From NCBI GenBank assembly GCA_011009095.1, contig VTPC01090942.1, positions 34,111-98,110 of the forward strand: a stretch of 64,000 nucleotides of DNA, in the 5' to 3' direction. Shown here in pieces: positions 33,781 to 45,499 of the stretch. Every line of letters starts with the position of its first letter. Within the stretch, counting starts at the first letter, position 1. The notes under the pieces are model-generated. The model was not told the DNA's origin, searched no databases, and saw only the letters and a list, made by a program, of their open reading frames with translations. Both the position numbers and the translations under genes were made by a program. Source of the DNA: Ignelater luminosus. Taxonomy: Eukaryota > Arthropoda > Insecta > Coleoptera > Elateridae.

Positions 33781-35900
33781 TATCACATTGATAGAAGTTG
33801 CCGTGACATAAAAAGATGCAGTTAGTGAGGAGAGCGTTTTGGATCATACCTTTTACACTTTATTAGTAACAAGAAACTTAATTCAGAAAAAAGGGATAAT
33901 AGCAACTAGTGTTGGTAAGAGCAAGCCTCGTCTCGTAACGGAAAGAAAAATACAAAATTAAAATAAATAGTTCTTGTTCTTCTTTATGCGTCTTAACGCT
34001 ACAAGGAAGGTAATAATCAGCAGTATGATCTGTATCTTATCAACTACCTTCCAAAAGAGAAATGTCCCGTTCTACGGTTTCGCCTTTCATTTATTCTTCC
34101 TCGGATAGTTGTGATTAAGGAAAGGTGGCCAAAATATATGTAGTCATTCGGAATGATATCAGGGATTTGCAGATGCTGTTGAACAAACTCTCAGCAGAGA
34201 AGAATCGTTTTTCTTCGATTGTCTTTAGAAGCTCATCGTGGAGATGGTATGGTGTTTTGTCATTCTTCACTTTCTGATTCCATACTACGATCTCCATTTG
34301 CACTTATGTTCTGGGCATCACTTTTTATATTTTCAAATAGGCTGCCAATCTCTCTTTTTTCCTGAAGTTTTTTCCTCGTGGTTTTTAGTATCTTATCTTA
34401 CCTGTTCAATAACAAACTGTTTGTTCGGCACTTCTTATCTTGATCTTTATTTTTTTCTACACTTCACAATATTTTTCGCGAATTTGTTTGTTCTTGTACA
34501 TCCGTTTGCAAGACCCATCAACTGCAATATTTCTGCTTTTTGAGTATAACCTCAGGGTTGTTTACTGATTTTTCCACATTATATGCATATGTCCATGTGG
34601 CTTTAGTTTCTGATATGTCTGAATTTTTCTAAATGTTAACAAGTTTGATGTTTAGTGTTTTGTGTATTATTGTTGGATCTCGTAATTTTTTATAGCAAAA
34701 CGCAGGCAAAGTCTGCATTAGAATAGATTTCTATAATTATGATGAAGTTGTGAAACCTCTTGTTAATTTGATTCTTGGTGTTCCTATCTGTATTGTATAT
34801 CCAAGTCTAAATGTTGTTTAAACTAAGTTCTTGAAAGAAATTAACAGGTTCATTGCTCATTTAATGTTTTCAATTACCATTCCGACATTCAAATCACTTA
34901 TTAAGGTGAAATTTTCAGCTTTCCGCTTCTATTGAAACGCTACCGAAGACTAAGAACCGTAGTCTGTATTGTTCTCGTCGTGCTAAAAATTATTCTGGGA
35001 ATGTGATCCTAGTTAGGTGATTTTTCGTGTGTTGGTTTCCTAGAGCAGTTTTGAAATTATTGACGGCATTTAATGCACATTCATAGCGAAGCTGATGACC
35101 TTTTGGAAATGAAAGGGTACCGAGTGACAACCAAAAAGAAGCAAATCTCGTATCTAAAAATAATTGAGTTGTTGAGTTTGAAAATCCAGACTCAAAGTAA
35201 GACTTTCTTTCAACTTCAATCGCAACAGAACAAAATGTAAGTTTTTTCCAGGTTTAAGTAGCAAAGCGCAGAAGAGATACTTCATGCTGGATTTTGTTTT
35301 GAAATTTTATTCTAGAAATACCCAAGTTTAAAGTTAAAGTAAAAGATCCCACTTATTTGTTTAATACTAAGCACTCGTTGCCAATCCGTCTGAACATTCA
35401 TGCAATTTAATTTCAGTGGATAAATTAGCGTAAAATGATATTCAATGGTCTGCTTAGAGAACAGATCCTTTGGGTAGTTTTTTCATTCCAAATGAAAATT
35501 AAACAGTTCTTTACTATGCAATCTTTAAATTTAGATGGTGCAAGTACTTAATATTGATGATCAACAAGGCCATTCACATTCCAGTTCTTAGTCTCTAAAA
35601 TAATTATGGTCTTTTGAGTAAGCATTTGTATATGAGTTTTACCATGCATACAATTTGAGCAAAACATTTTCTGTTACAGAGATTTGAATTTTGATCTTTT
35701 AGACGTTACGATGAAATCTCAAACTCTGGTCATCAATCTTTAATATTAATAAAAACGTTGCAAATGCATTGAGAAACTCTGTTTTCACCTTAGTAGTACT
35801 GGTATCCACAATTATTGTTATTGATCGTTCAGATAGATTGGCTTTACACAATCAGTTTGTGTGTATTACGTTGAAAAAGATTTTTGGGGATCTCACGTGA
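33781..35900. other. Intergenic DNA
   Basis: No recognised gene. Open frames at 34115-34303 (minus) and 34238-34543 (plus) overlap each other and have no motifs. Confidence 0.4.
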
Positions 35901-35929
35901 GAGTATTTAAAAAAGATTTCATGTAGACC

Positions 35930-36420
35930 CAAAGTTCCACGGCCTTGATATTTGTGGTTCTCACGGCTTTACGAAGTTTGATCAATCACTGGGCAATAGT
36001 TACAGAAATTTTGTTTATCCATGCAGACATATAGGACCAAAACATATGATTTTACTATACCCGATGCTCAAAGTTTTACGAAATTTAATCGACTACTAGG
36101 TAATACTTACAATGATAATGGGCAATAGAACATTTTATCAGTGTTTAGCATGCAATGGCAAAATCTCACGAACTTGACATACTATACGGAATCTCATCGA
36201 TCACTAGGCGTAGTGATACATAAATAAATGCATTGGAAGATTTTTTTGGTGTTTATTTACGAAGAGAATGACCTCTGGTGACATGTAAAGCCAAAATTTC
36301 GCGGCCTTGATATACCCAATGCTCACGGTTTTACATAATTTGATCGACCACTAGGCAATGGCTATAGACATAGGTCGTGAAAGATTTTGACAGTATTTCT
36401 CCGTTGAGATTTTTCCTACA
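35930..36420. repeat. Diverged minisatellite, about four units
   Basis: Units beginning near 35938, 36052, 36170 and 36300 share CGGCCTTGATATACCC-, GCTCACGGTTTTACGAAATT- and TGATCGACCACTAGGCAATG-type blocks, with lengths about 115-140 nt. Units differ substantially, so the array is old. Confidence 0.6.
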
Positions 36421-36905
36421 TTTAGAGTAAAATCTTCCTCCTTAACTGTCCTGGTTCTTATTTTGTTTTGTTTGTTTTTACATTCGGCTTAATTTAACTG
36501 ACGATAGAAGAGTAAATAACAATAGAATGTTCTAAGTTTATCCACATGTGCATTGTCTATTGTATAATAAGTAAATAAATATTTATATATATATATATAT
36601 ATTAGATAACCCAATCCCTCAAGAAATCCACGTTTTTTTTTGTTTATGTTGACAAGCACATTTTGACTGGTAGCGCTTAATACCATATAATATTGCACTC
36701 TGTATTTTACCTATTTTGCATTTTTAAATTTCATTTTGTATTTACTGAGATATTATGATGAAGTCAAGTTAATCTCTATCAACAACCAACATAGAAATAA
36801 ATAAAAACCCAAATTATTTATTGCATATATTTATTTTTTTTAATTTTTCTGCGTCAATTCATAACAGCCATATTTAAATCATATACAAAATACATTGCAG
36901 GGTCG
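36421..36905. other. Intergenic DNA with a TA microsatellite
   Basis: A (TA)n run lies near 36585-36602. Near 36836-36831 a minus-strand AATAAA could serve the following minus-strand gene; a closer one is at 36911-36906. Confidence 0.45.
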
Positions 36906-36918
36906 TTTATTTCACACT

Positions 36919-37131
36919 TTATAGAATGTATCCACCATAGTATCCAGCATATGGGTAAGCAGCATAGCCATATGGGTAAGCACCTCCATAGAAGATCTGG
37001 GGTTTGGGTTCAGGAGCAGCCATGGCTACTGCGAAGAGGACGGCGAATACAAGAAGCAACTATAAAAATATGCAATATTAATAAAATTGAATAATTAGAA
37101 TTGAAAAGGGTAAACTTACCAATTTGAACAT
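36919..37131 (-). CDS. Nplp4-like short secreted Tyr/Gly-rich peptide (block C)
   Basis: Exon 1 is 37120..37131 (Met-Phe-Lys-Leu, donor GTAAG) and exon 2 is 36919..37059 (acceptor TTTTTATAG). The intron is 60 nt and the product 50 aa, the shortest complete member. The signal core is LLLVFAVLFAVAMA. This VFAVLFAVA wording separates block C from the VLAIFAVA of blocks A and B. The canonical linker APEPKPQ follows, then IFYGGAYPYGYAAYPYAGYY and GGYIL. Block C is the part of the cluster closest in general shape to Drosophila Nplp4 as I recall it (MFKLL start, VFA-LFA signal core, short Tyr/Gly-rich tail). A secreted product is predicted; the function of Nplp4-like peptides is poorly defined. Confidence 0.92.
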
Positions 37132-37163
37132 TTTGAAAGATTGCTTGTTCTGTATCTACAGGT

Positions 37164-37203
37164 ACAAACTATGATAATGTATGGGATTCACGGGTTTATA
37201 TAG
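37164..37203 (-). promoter_or_regulatory. Core promoter: TATA box plus initiator
   Basis: On the minus strand TATATAAACC begins at 37202 and CATAGTTTGT at 37173, 29 nt apart. The ATG follows after 42 nt. Confidence 0.8.
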
Positions 37204-37209
37204 GCCGAG

Positions 37210-38697
37210 AATCGTTATGGGTTACATTGTGGTGTGGGTTATGAATAAATGAAGTAGGTGACGGATCCTTGAAAACTTACTTATAGTAAATAAGCAAAAA
37301 AAAACGAAGTTAAAGGAGCTAATAATACAGGAAGCAATCCTATTTAAATACAACGAAATATGATTTAAGCACTGACTACCTATGTAGAAAGAATAGGAGA
37401 AAAAACTCATTTGAATTTTCAATTGATATTTAAATGATCACGAAAAGTGTATGTGAAAGGGATTTATTAATTTCTTTTGTAGTAAGCGTAATATGTAAAT
37501 TAACTAATAAAATTAAAAATGATGTTCTCACAAAGAAAAATTGTTATAATAAAATTACCTTTATTGAATATAAAACGTAGCTAGTTAATTCTTGAATAAT
37601 CAAGTTCATTTTTAATAAGAATAATCGTCTTTTAATGTTATTATTATAATCATATTTGAATAATTGTGCGTTAATGCATTTCGTCTTAATTATTGCTTTA
37701 TCATCAACCTCTTAACTTATCACAAAATAATATTTCCGTAATGTGATTGTCTTAACGAGTGGTAGACTATTTCATTAATATTGGAAAACACAAAACGCAC
37801 GATTATCGAAGATGTAGACAAAATATTAGAATTTCCACATTCTTTTTGATATCTGGGTATTTCGAAAACGATCTACTGTAATTAGTAAGTTTCTAGACAG
37901 TAAAATTTATTTTATTAAAAACTGTAAGAGCTAGACATAATAATTCAAATATTGCAATTGTACCTTATCAGTTATTGTTCATTGTTAACACCCTTATGGT
38001 ATTCGTATTATAGCTCTTGTGTGCCACGTGATTAAACATCTTAAAACAATACAAAATCAGTAATTTTGCTTAAAAATTCTACAAAAGGGAGAAAATCAAC
38101 CATAGGACAGCATTAGAATTACGTACCTAATTTCTTATCAAATCGATAAGATTAATGAATGACAGAATATTCATCTTGAAAAGTCAATGAATGAATTCAG
38201 CTATGAGGAATGCAATGTTGACAATATTAGCTAATAGAGTCATTTTCTTTAATATATTTTGATCAATTTGATTTTCCCGCAAATTAAATGCGATAAAACA
38301 ATGTCTTCCTCCAAATATATTATTAACTGGCATAATACTTGCTAATATGTTTCAGTTCTTAAATTGACCATCTTCAGGGAAAATGAGAAAATTAGTAAAT
38401 AAGAAAGTGATTACATTTCTCTCCGAGTCTCGAATCGCAACCCGCCCAAATGTAATCATTATATAAATGGTTCTGTTGTACCTGCTATAATTAGCTATTA
38501 ATCATTATAAAATAAAAGTCTCAGACGAAAAAAAGAAGGTTTATAATCTTGTCATGCATAATCAGCAGTTTTTTCAAAGCGTCAAATTTTTTTAATTTAT
38601 CAGTATTGGCTTGTTGAGTTAGCTGTAAAAAAAAATGTAAAAAGCTCCTTCTTGACATGTTATTATTACACCTCGATGCAACAGAGCTTTTGCTACT
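37210..38697. other. AT-rich intergenic DNA
   Basis: Nothing recognised in this stretch. Confidence 0.4.
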
Positions 38698-38701
38698 TTA
38701 A

Positions 38702-41314
38702 CACGTTCGCTACCAAGCGGCTCATATACGAGCCATGCTAATTTTTAAAATGGACCGCCGGCTCATATATGAGTCCTACTACACTACTAAACTAAATGTA
38801 AGTTTAAAAACACACGGTCTATGATAGCGATTTCATCTTTGCACACGGTCTATATCGCATCGGCTCATATGGTAGCCGGATGGTCTCTGTCTAGCTTATT
38901 ATTTTATTGGTTTATTTACTGTGAAACACGTGCGTTAGTGTCCCGTCTGAATGGTGTATTTTTGCAATTCTGGAAAGTAATTTTTTATTTTGTTGTTATT
39001 ATCATGTGTATTTTAATAGTTTCTTGCAATAGTAATAGTCAATTGTGCGATAGTTTGATTAATTTGATCAACTTGATTTATTTTTACAAAAAGTTGGGTT
39101 AGGATAAAATTTATTACATTGAATAATAACAAGTATTGTTTTATTTCAAAAATTCTAAATGTGTCTCCTGTGGTACTGCATGTGAAAAGTGAACTTCAAA
39201 AGGTAAAAAAATAACCAAATTAAAAAATATGTTTTAGAAAATTATTCATAACACGTTTTGGATCTTTGAAAAAATGGCTCGTCGCTTGACACCTAAGAAA
39301 CTACAAGAGGAGGTTGATCGGATCATGATGGGGGAATCGGAATCGGATAGTTTTGAAGGAATTCCAGAGATGTTTTCGGATTCAGGCAGCAGTTACCAAC
39401 CAACGTCAGCTTCGTCAGAATCAGATTCAAGTGATCAAGAGGTAGTGTCAGACAAAAATGAAACGGGTATTTGTCAAAATCCAGAGATTCTGTCCGGTGG
39501 AGAACAGACTGACTCTATCCAAAACCAACGCCAAGAGGAAGATATTAGGCTGGGCGAAAGTGAAGATGAGTGGATTGATATCGATTGTGAGCCAACACTT
39601 TTTGACTTCGTGGGGCAAGAGGGACTGAAAATTAATATTCCAGTTACAACCACGCCTAAGGAATTGTTTGAAATTCTCTTTGATGGTCTACTATTTGCCA
39701 AGATTTCTAACTGGGTTAATCGTCGCGCATAATTTCTCAGGGACAAAAATGTATCAAGGCATTCAGCTATGAAAAACTGGAAAGAAACCAATCCCGATGA
39801 AATTCGTCATTTTCTTGGATTATGTTTTATAATGGGCAATATATCAATGCCATGTCTAAAACAATATTGAACCAAAAACTCTATCACCACCCAGTTTTTG
39901 GAAAAACCATGCCAAGAAACCGATTTGAAACTATTTTGCGATGTTTACGTTTTTACAAAACAGATGATGACACGACTTCCCGTTTACATAAGATTGATCA
40001 AGTTCTCGAGCATATCTTACAAAATATCCATGAAAAAATTTGTCTTTGGATGAAGCTTTGCTACTATGGCGTGGGCGTTTTATATTTTGCCAGTATATAC
40101 CTAACAAAAGTGCCAAGTATGGGATCAAGCTTTATGAGCTTTGTACCCCCGATGGATTTGTACTAGAGATTTTAATTTACTCAGGAAAAGAAACCGTCAC
40201 CAATGAAATCGGGCATGCCCCCTCAGTTGTAACATTACTAGCAGAACGATATCTTGGCAAAGGTCACACGCTATATTTAGATAACTATTATAATAGTGTA
40301 AAGCTAGCCGAATTTCTTCATGAGAATAAAACAAATGTTGTGGATACTTTGAGAAAAAGTCGCAAAGGAAACCCAAAAGTTGTGGTCAACGCTACACTGA
40401 AGAAGAGAGAGGCCATTTTTAGAAGAAAGGAAAAAGTATTAGTTACAAAATGGAAGGACAAAAGAGACGTTCTTATGATATCTACTTCACATTCATCTGG
40501 TTTTGGCAAGTGTGTGAATAAAAGAGGAGTGGAAAAGAAGAAGCCGGTTGGAATAATTGATTATAACAAGTTCATGTCAGGAATTGATAGATGCGATCAA
40601 ATGGTTTCTTAACACTCAAAAAGACTATTCGTTGGTACCTAAAAGTATTTTTTCATTTGGCAGATATTTGTTTATGGAACAGTACTTACATATATAATAT
40701 GATTCAACCAAAAAAGATCAGTTATTTGAAATTTTGAGATATGGTAATATCGCAATTGTTGAAAGCAGGGAATGAAAATATACCCCAGAACAGGGTAGAA
40801 GGTAGAAACCATTATCCAAAAAAAATTGTAAAACGGGTAAGATGTAGAATTTGTTCTGTAAAGATAACGAGAACACAGACATTTTATGTATGTGACATTT
40901 GTAAAGACAAAGAAGGTAATTCCATTGGACTTTGTGTTGACCCATGCTTTAAACACTACCATGAAAATAGCGCCTAAAAGTTTTTGTGTTACCAAACATG
41001 TATATCCTAGTGCATAACTTATATTTTACATGTATTTGTTTTTGTGAAAGAAATGCTCAATAAATATTTAGCAGTTAAAATTTAACGTTTTATTTATGAC
41101 TCTTATATGAGCCACGTAGTCTATTTAAAAAAAAAAATACTACAATAGACCAGTGTCTCATATATGAGCCGGTCAAAAATTATCACCAAAAATATCATAT
41201 TCGAAATTTTAACTATATACATACTTAAAAATATCATTTTCAGGCACTTTGAAAAAAATATATATATCTGGTCTGTGTGGTTGAAATTCAAAATGATCCC
41301 TGGTAGCGAACGTG
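38702..41314 (+). mobile_element. piggyBac-like DNA transposon with intact ends and decayed transposase
   Basis: The element sits between two TTAA sites (38698-38701 and 41315-41318), the piggyBac target. Its ends are a 14-nt inverted repeat, CACGTTCGCTACCA. Sub-terminal palindromes of the type GGCTCATATACGAGCC, CTCATATATGAG and CTTATATGAGCC occur near 38717, 38760, 41100 and 41157. Total length is 2613 nt. The transposase lies on the plus strand between 39274 and 40977. Confidence 0.92.
39274..40977 (+). pseudogene. piggyBac-type transposase, multiply broken
   Basis: A 152-residue acidic, Ser-rich N-terminus (39274-39732) ends at a premature stop. The next in-frame stretch (NPDEIRHFLGLCFIMGNISM) is lost to a frame change near 39860. 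The piece 39822-40040 reads MPRNRFETILRCLRFYKTDD, typical of piggyBac. After another change, 40040-40612 carries MSLDEALLLWRGR (first catalytic Asp), TLYLDNYYNSVKLAEFL (second Asp) and YNKFMSGIDRCDQM (third Asp region), then a stop. The C-terminus at 40741-40977 keeps a Cys/His zinc-binding domain (CRICSV...CDICKDKEG...CFKHYH). All recognised parts are in family order, with at least four lesions, so no active enzyme can be made. Confidence 0.9.
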
Positions 41315-41399
41315 TTAAGGAAGTATAGTTACAGCCCCAGCATTGCCTAGACCTGTCTTTAAACTAATCTTTCATCTGCAGACCGATCCTTCTACATTA

Positions 41400-43081
41400 G
41401 TCGAGGAAATAAAGCAGAAAAAAGGCCAAAGTAAAAATCTATTCTGTGAGTTGTCTAGCTATAATGCTTTCTTTTAGTTTTATGACGTTTTTTGTTCTTG
41501 CATTTATACAGAGGAAAAATGCATCTTTTTGGATGCACTTTCAGAAGCTATAATTTAATTTTAAAAAAGTCGACAAAATCAGCCAAAATGGGCCAGATTT
41601 TTTTACTCGTGGGTTTCTCGTGTCGCTGATCACGAATTTGAAGTTCAAATTATCAAAAAATGTCACTTGAATGTGGAAATTCGGAAAATTTAGACTCCTA
41701 AAAAGCGAAATAGAAAGCTTTCGTGTGACATGTCATTTTATGTATTTTTTGGGTGCTCAGTCAGTTTTGCATTCGCAAAATATCATTTTTATCACTTCTG
41801 GAAGACCAGGTGGTTCAGTCATTTTTTTTTAATTTAAAGACCATTTAGACAACTCCCGCCTCCAGTCTATCGCACGCATAATATTGTTTTCTTCTCCTAG
41901 CAGCCAGTTCTGCACTTGTAGGTAGACTCTTTTTATATGTTGATTACAAGCATCAACCGATGCCATAATCTTACTGAGTTTTACTTTTTTTTACCACCAA
42001 AGTACAATACATGCGATAGCGGAAAATTTCAGCCAATTGGATGATGTTGGGCCTACTTTCATCTGGCACATTTGGTTTTCTGAATACTGGTTTTTCACCG
42101 TAATTGGCCATGATGATTTAAATACTACGTTCCAGTATTTCGTGCGCTTCCAACCCAGCTTCGTAAAACTTTTGCGCTTGAAAAATTAAATATGATTAAC
42201 TCAAAAAGATTTTGATGAATTTCGTTTTTCCTTGCCGATCGGTATCACAGCCCGTGATTGCGTGGAAAAATAGAATATTTTCAGCAACACATTTATCCAG
42301 ATGGTCTAAACTTTTTATTTTATTGAGCGTGATGGTTTCAAGACGTAGAATTTTAAATTTGATGGAGTTAAAGCTATCACCAAGACTGCGATGTCAGTGT
42401 CTTCAGACACAATGACAACCTTCTTATTCACATCTTTAGCAAGTTCGATCGCCGTTGTGACTATGGTTCCTAAGCTTCCTGTTTTGTTTTTTACGAGTCT
42501 AAATTTTCCGAATTTCCACATTCAAGTGATATTTTGAATAATTTAGACTTTAGGTTCGTGATGAGCACCCAGAAAAACACATAAAATAACATGTCGCTCG
42601 CATAGTTATACCAAAGCTTCTTATTTCGTTTTTTACGAGTTCAAATTTTCCGAATTTCCAAATGCAAGTGAAATTTTTTGATAATTTGAACTTGAAATTT
42701 GTGATTACCGCCCAAAAGAACAAATAAAATGACACATCACTCGAATAGTTATTCAATAGCTTGCTATTTAATTTGAACAAGTCTGAATTTTCCGAATTTC
42801 CCAATGATCATGATACTTTTGGATGATTCGTAATCAGCGACCCGAAAAACCCCCGAGTGAGTAAATCTGGATCATTTTGGCGCATTTTGTCGATTTTTTT
42901 CCAAACTGGATTATAGCATCCAAAAAGATGCATTTTCCTTTGTAGAAACGCAATAATAAAAAACGTCAAAAAACTAAAAGAGAACATTTTTCTAGACAAT
43001 TCACAGAATCGATTGCCGCAAACCGCATCAAAATCCATCTAGGCGATTTTTTTTTCGACCCTTTCTGCTTTATTTCCTCGA
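41400..43081. repeat. Large inverted-repeat region with internal 142-nt units
   Basis: The stretch 41400-41762 reads again, inverted and diverged, at about 42470-43081: GAGGAAATAAAGCAGAAA, GACGTTTTTT, ATGCATCTTTTTGGATGC, TCGACAAAAT and GGAAATTCGGAAAATTTAGA all recur in mirror order. The right arm also has two to three tandem units of about 142 nt (starting near 42470, 42612 and 42756), each with TTTTCCGAATTTCC. A minus-strand protein relic lies between the arms. It could be a fold-back-like element or successive inverted duplications of one element; no target duplication was found. Confidence 0.65.
41850..42521 (-). pseudogene. Relic of an uncharacterised repetitive protein family (copy 1)
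   Basis: On the minus strand VVIVSEDTDIAVLVIALTP (about 42400) is followed by a short gap, then LHAFTGCDT-like wording as NILFFHAITGCDTDRQGKT (about 42230-42290). A later stretch, PTSAELAARRRKQYYACDRL, lies near 41860-41920. This order (EDTDLLVLL, a FLHAFTGCDT-type motif, then a PPTxxAxxxH/R stretch) is one I know only from poorly characterised, multi-copy insect proteins that are likely transposon-derived. Frame changes separate the pieces. The adjacent inverted repeats may belong to the same element. Confidence 0.55.
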
Positions 43082-43089
43082 CTCAGCCA

Positions 43090-43479
43090 AGTCTTCGTTT
43101 TTGTCCCTGATCTGAGTCTTTAAATGTTATCATAGATTTTTTTTCGATACTAAAAATAAAAATCAAATCAAATCCTACCAAGAAATAGTAGCGTACAACG
43201 TAAGTTATCCAACGTGATATGAGAACGATCAGAGCCTTTGAATTGTTGAAAATTATTTTAAAATGATTTGAGATCGTTAGTCTTTTCTGACCGGTCAGAT
43301 AATGACCACAAAAGTAAAATCTATTTTGTGTGATTTCTAAAATGTTTGAAGAATTTACTGGAACTTAAGTTTATGACTCTGACCTGCCACAGAAGGTTAA
43401 ATACTAAGCTTTCGGATGTCTGAAAATTCTCACAGTATATTTTTGCTGAGATTGTTATACTGTGGCGATTAAATGTTTA
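43090..43479. other. Intergenic DNA
   Basis: Nothing recognised here. Confidence 0.35.
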
Positions 43480-43750
43480 ACTCCTTGGATCGCACTTTCC
43501 TCTTTGACAAACCCAAATCGAAAAGTATTTTCTAGTCTTGCTTTTTTGGCCTTCTCTGAAATATTCTTTTGGTGACTTTTCTCAGCTCGGGCAGTAGATG
43601 AGTGAGCGGATTTACTTTGGGTCTCTAGGGTCCTTGTTTGTTTTCTTTAGTATTGTAAATAACTTACCTTTTTTCCAGGCGTCTGGAAAATAGCCGAGAG
43701 ATAACCAATCGTTCATCAGATCAGAAAGGAATGTGCTATTTATCTTAATT
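43480..43750 (-). pseudogene. R1/I-type LINE reverse-transcriptase relic
   Basis: On the minus strand WLSLGYFPDAWKKGKLFTIL runs into KKTNKDPRDPKV, followed by a PLTHLLPELRKV stretch. This corresponds to the 'GYFPxxWKxGxxxxIxKxxKDPxDPxxYRPIxLLPxLGK' region of R1/I-type reverse transcriptases. Frame changes and lost residues show it is decayed. Its orientation is opposite to the RTE relic next to it, so it is an independent insertion. Confidence 0.65.
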
Positions 43751-44199
43751 TTGCAGATGGCTGAGATGGCATTTTTTGATATTATCTATGTATCTTCTAC
43801 CTTGGTGCCAAGAGACTTGTTGCGATTTTTCTTGCTTGTCTTTACGGCCGGATGTCCAGTCTCGAATTATCATCTGGTAGAAGTGTGTGCTCTAGAATGA
43901 ACTCAATGGAGTCGGTGTGGTCGTTTTGAGTCTTCAATGCTGTAAGATTCGACATTAGACTAAATATGTCATCTGTGGTCATATAAACTTTTACAAAACC
44001 GATCATAATGTCTAGCGCATAGACTTTTGGTTTTCTTCTTTTTTGTTGAAATACCCATTTGATAAAACTGGATTTGGCCAAACTTAATCCTAGTAAATAT
44101 ACAAAAGTACATTCAAATGGATGTGTCTTAACTGAATAAAATGTAATTTGAGAAAACATCAAATTATCAAAACTTGAATAGATTAACTGATAGACAGTA

Positions 44200-44660
44200 A
44201 TGAAGATGATTTGCAACGACTGCTACATCAATTTAATCTTGCTGGAAAACAATATAACGTGAGAATATCTAAAGATACTTTAAGTCGATGGTAGTGGCTA
44301 AAGAACCAATAAGATGTAAGTTAGAATTAGAAGGACAGGTGATTGAGAAGGTAATGAAATTTAACCACCTAGACATTTAAATAAGTATGAAAATGGACTT
44401 AAAAGCAGAAACTCCAAGACAAAAGACAAAAGCTACACAAATAGCAGGCTATCTAAAAGGAATGGTATAGAATAATAAACACCTCAGGACAGAGAGTAAA
44501 GTTAAAATATTAAAAGCGATGGTGAGACCAGTTTTAACGTATGCTACCGAGACTAAAGCAGAAGCAAAAGTCACGAAACAAAAAACAAGAAATGTTGAAA
44601 TGAAAGTACTAAATACGATATTGGGAATAATACTAAGGGACAGACAATTTCCAAGATCCT
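44200..44660 (+). pseudogene. RTE-like LINE reverse-transcriptase C-terminal relic
   Basis: On the plus strand VAKEPIRCKLELEGQVIEKV is followed by MKFNHLDI (a decayed KYLGI) and KATQIAGYLKGMV. Then come TESKVKILKAMVRPVLTYAT and VEMKVLNTILGIILRDRQF. This is the thumb/C-terminal part of RTE-type reverse transcriptase. It is similar in kind to the relic at 4018-5470 but covers a different portion, so the two are not compared directly. Several stops interrupt it. Confidence 0.7.
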
Positions 44661-44664
44661 AATC

Positions 44665-45490
44665 ATGTGTAAATTTAAAGCAATGGTTTTTTTTGTAAGG
44701 TGCCTTTGAATGTAACTGATAAACGTCGTGTCACGTTATGCGTTAGGTTTTTAACAAAACTGACGATTACCGTCGGATATTATCGTATACCATAACTCAT
44801 GACATACCTGGTGACGTACTAAGAAAACCTTCATGATCACACATTTTGCTAGAATATGTGTATTAATTCTTAGTCTTAATGTAACATGTCAGGCAGCAAG
44901 TACGAAAATCAAACTTACATTAACAATATCAAGATTATTGCAATACCTGCGACAGTACCTGATTAACATTTGCTGCTTTTTTTCCTTTGTAATGTTTACA
45001 TACTGCTCACTTAAAAGGACAAGAAATAGGCTATAACCTTGAGTACTTAACAAATACACACATGACATCAGAAAGTCTTCACTGTTTCTTTTTTGGCACC
45101 CTGGACGATTTTCTATAGCAGATATTAAAAAGATGCTCATAAAAAATAATTCTTTACAATGACACAAGCTTTTTAATGGTATGTTTGGATTACGAGTACG
45201 ACCAATAGCAACAGAGCTACCAAATAGTTGAATGCGCTTGTAGGAAAACTGTTACCAAGAACTATGCTCTAGCAGAAAATCATTTATCAAGGCCATCCAG
45301 TCACTCATACTAGAGCTGTTCAAGGAAGCTTTCAAGAAGAAATGACTGAAATGACGTATTATTAATATTAATGTCCTTACTCAGAAATATGCACGGAAAA
45401 ACTGTTACTGACAAGTCGTACTTGGTGGGACAAAGACGTTTTAGGCTGCTTTTCTATTGAGGAGAGGTAGTAGATAGTCCAAGTTGTCTG
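44665..45490. other. Intergenic DNA
   Basis: No gene is recognised. Overlapping frames at 44833-45167 on both strands are unconvincing. Confidence 0.35.
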
Positions 45491-45499
45491 TCTCACTGC

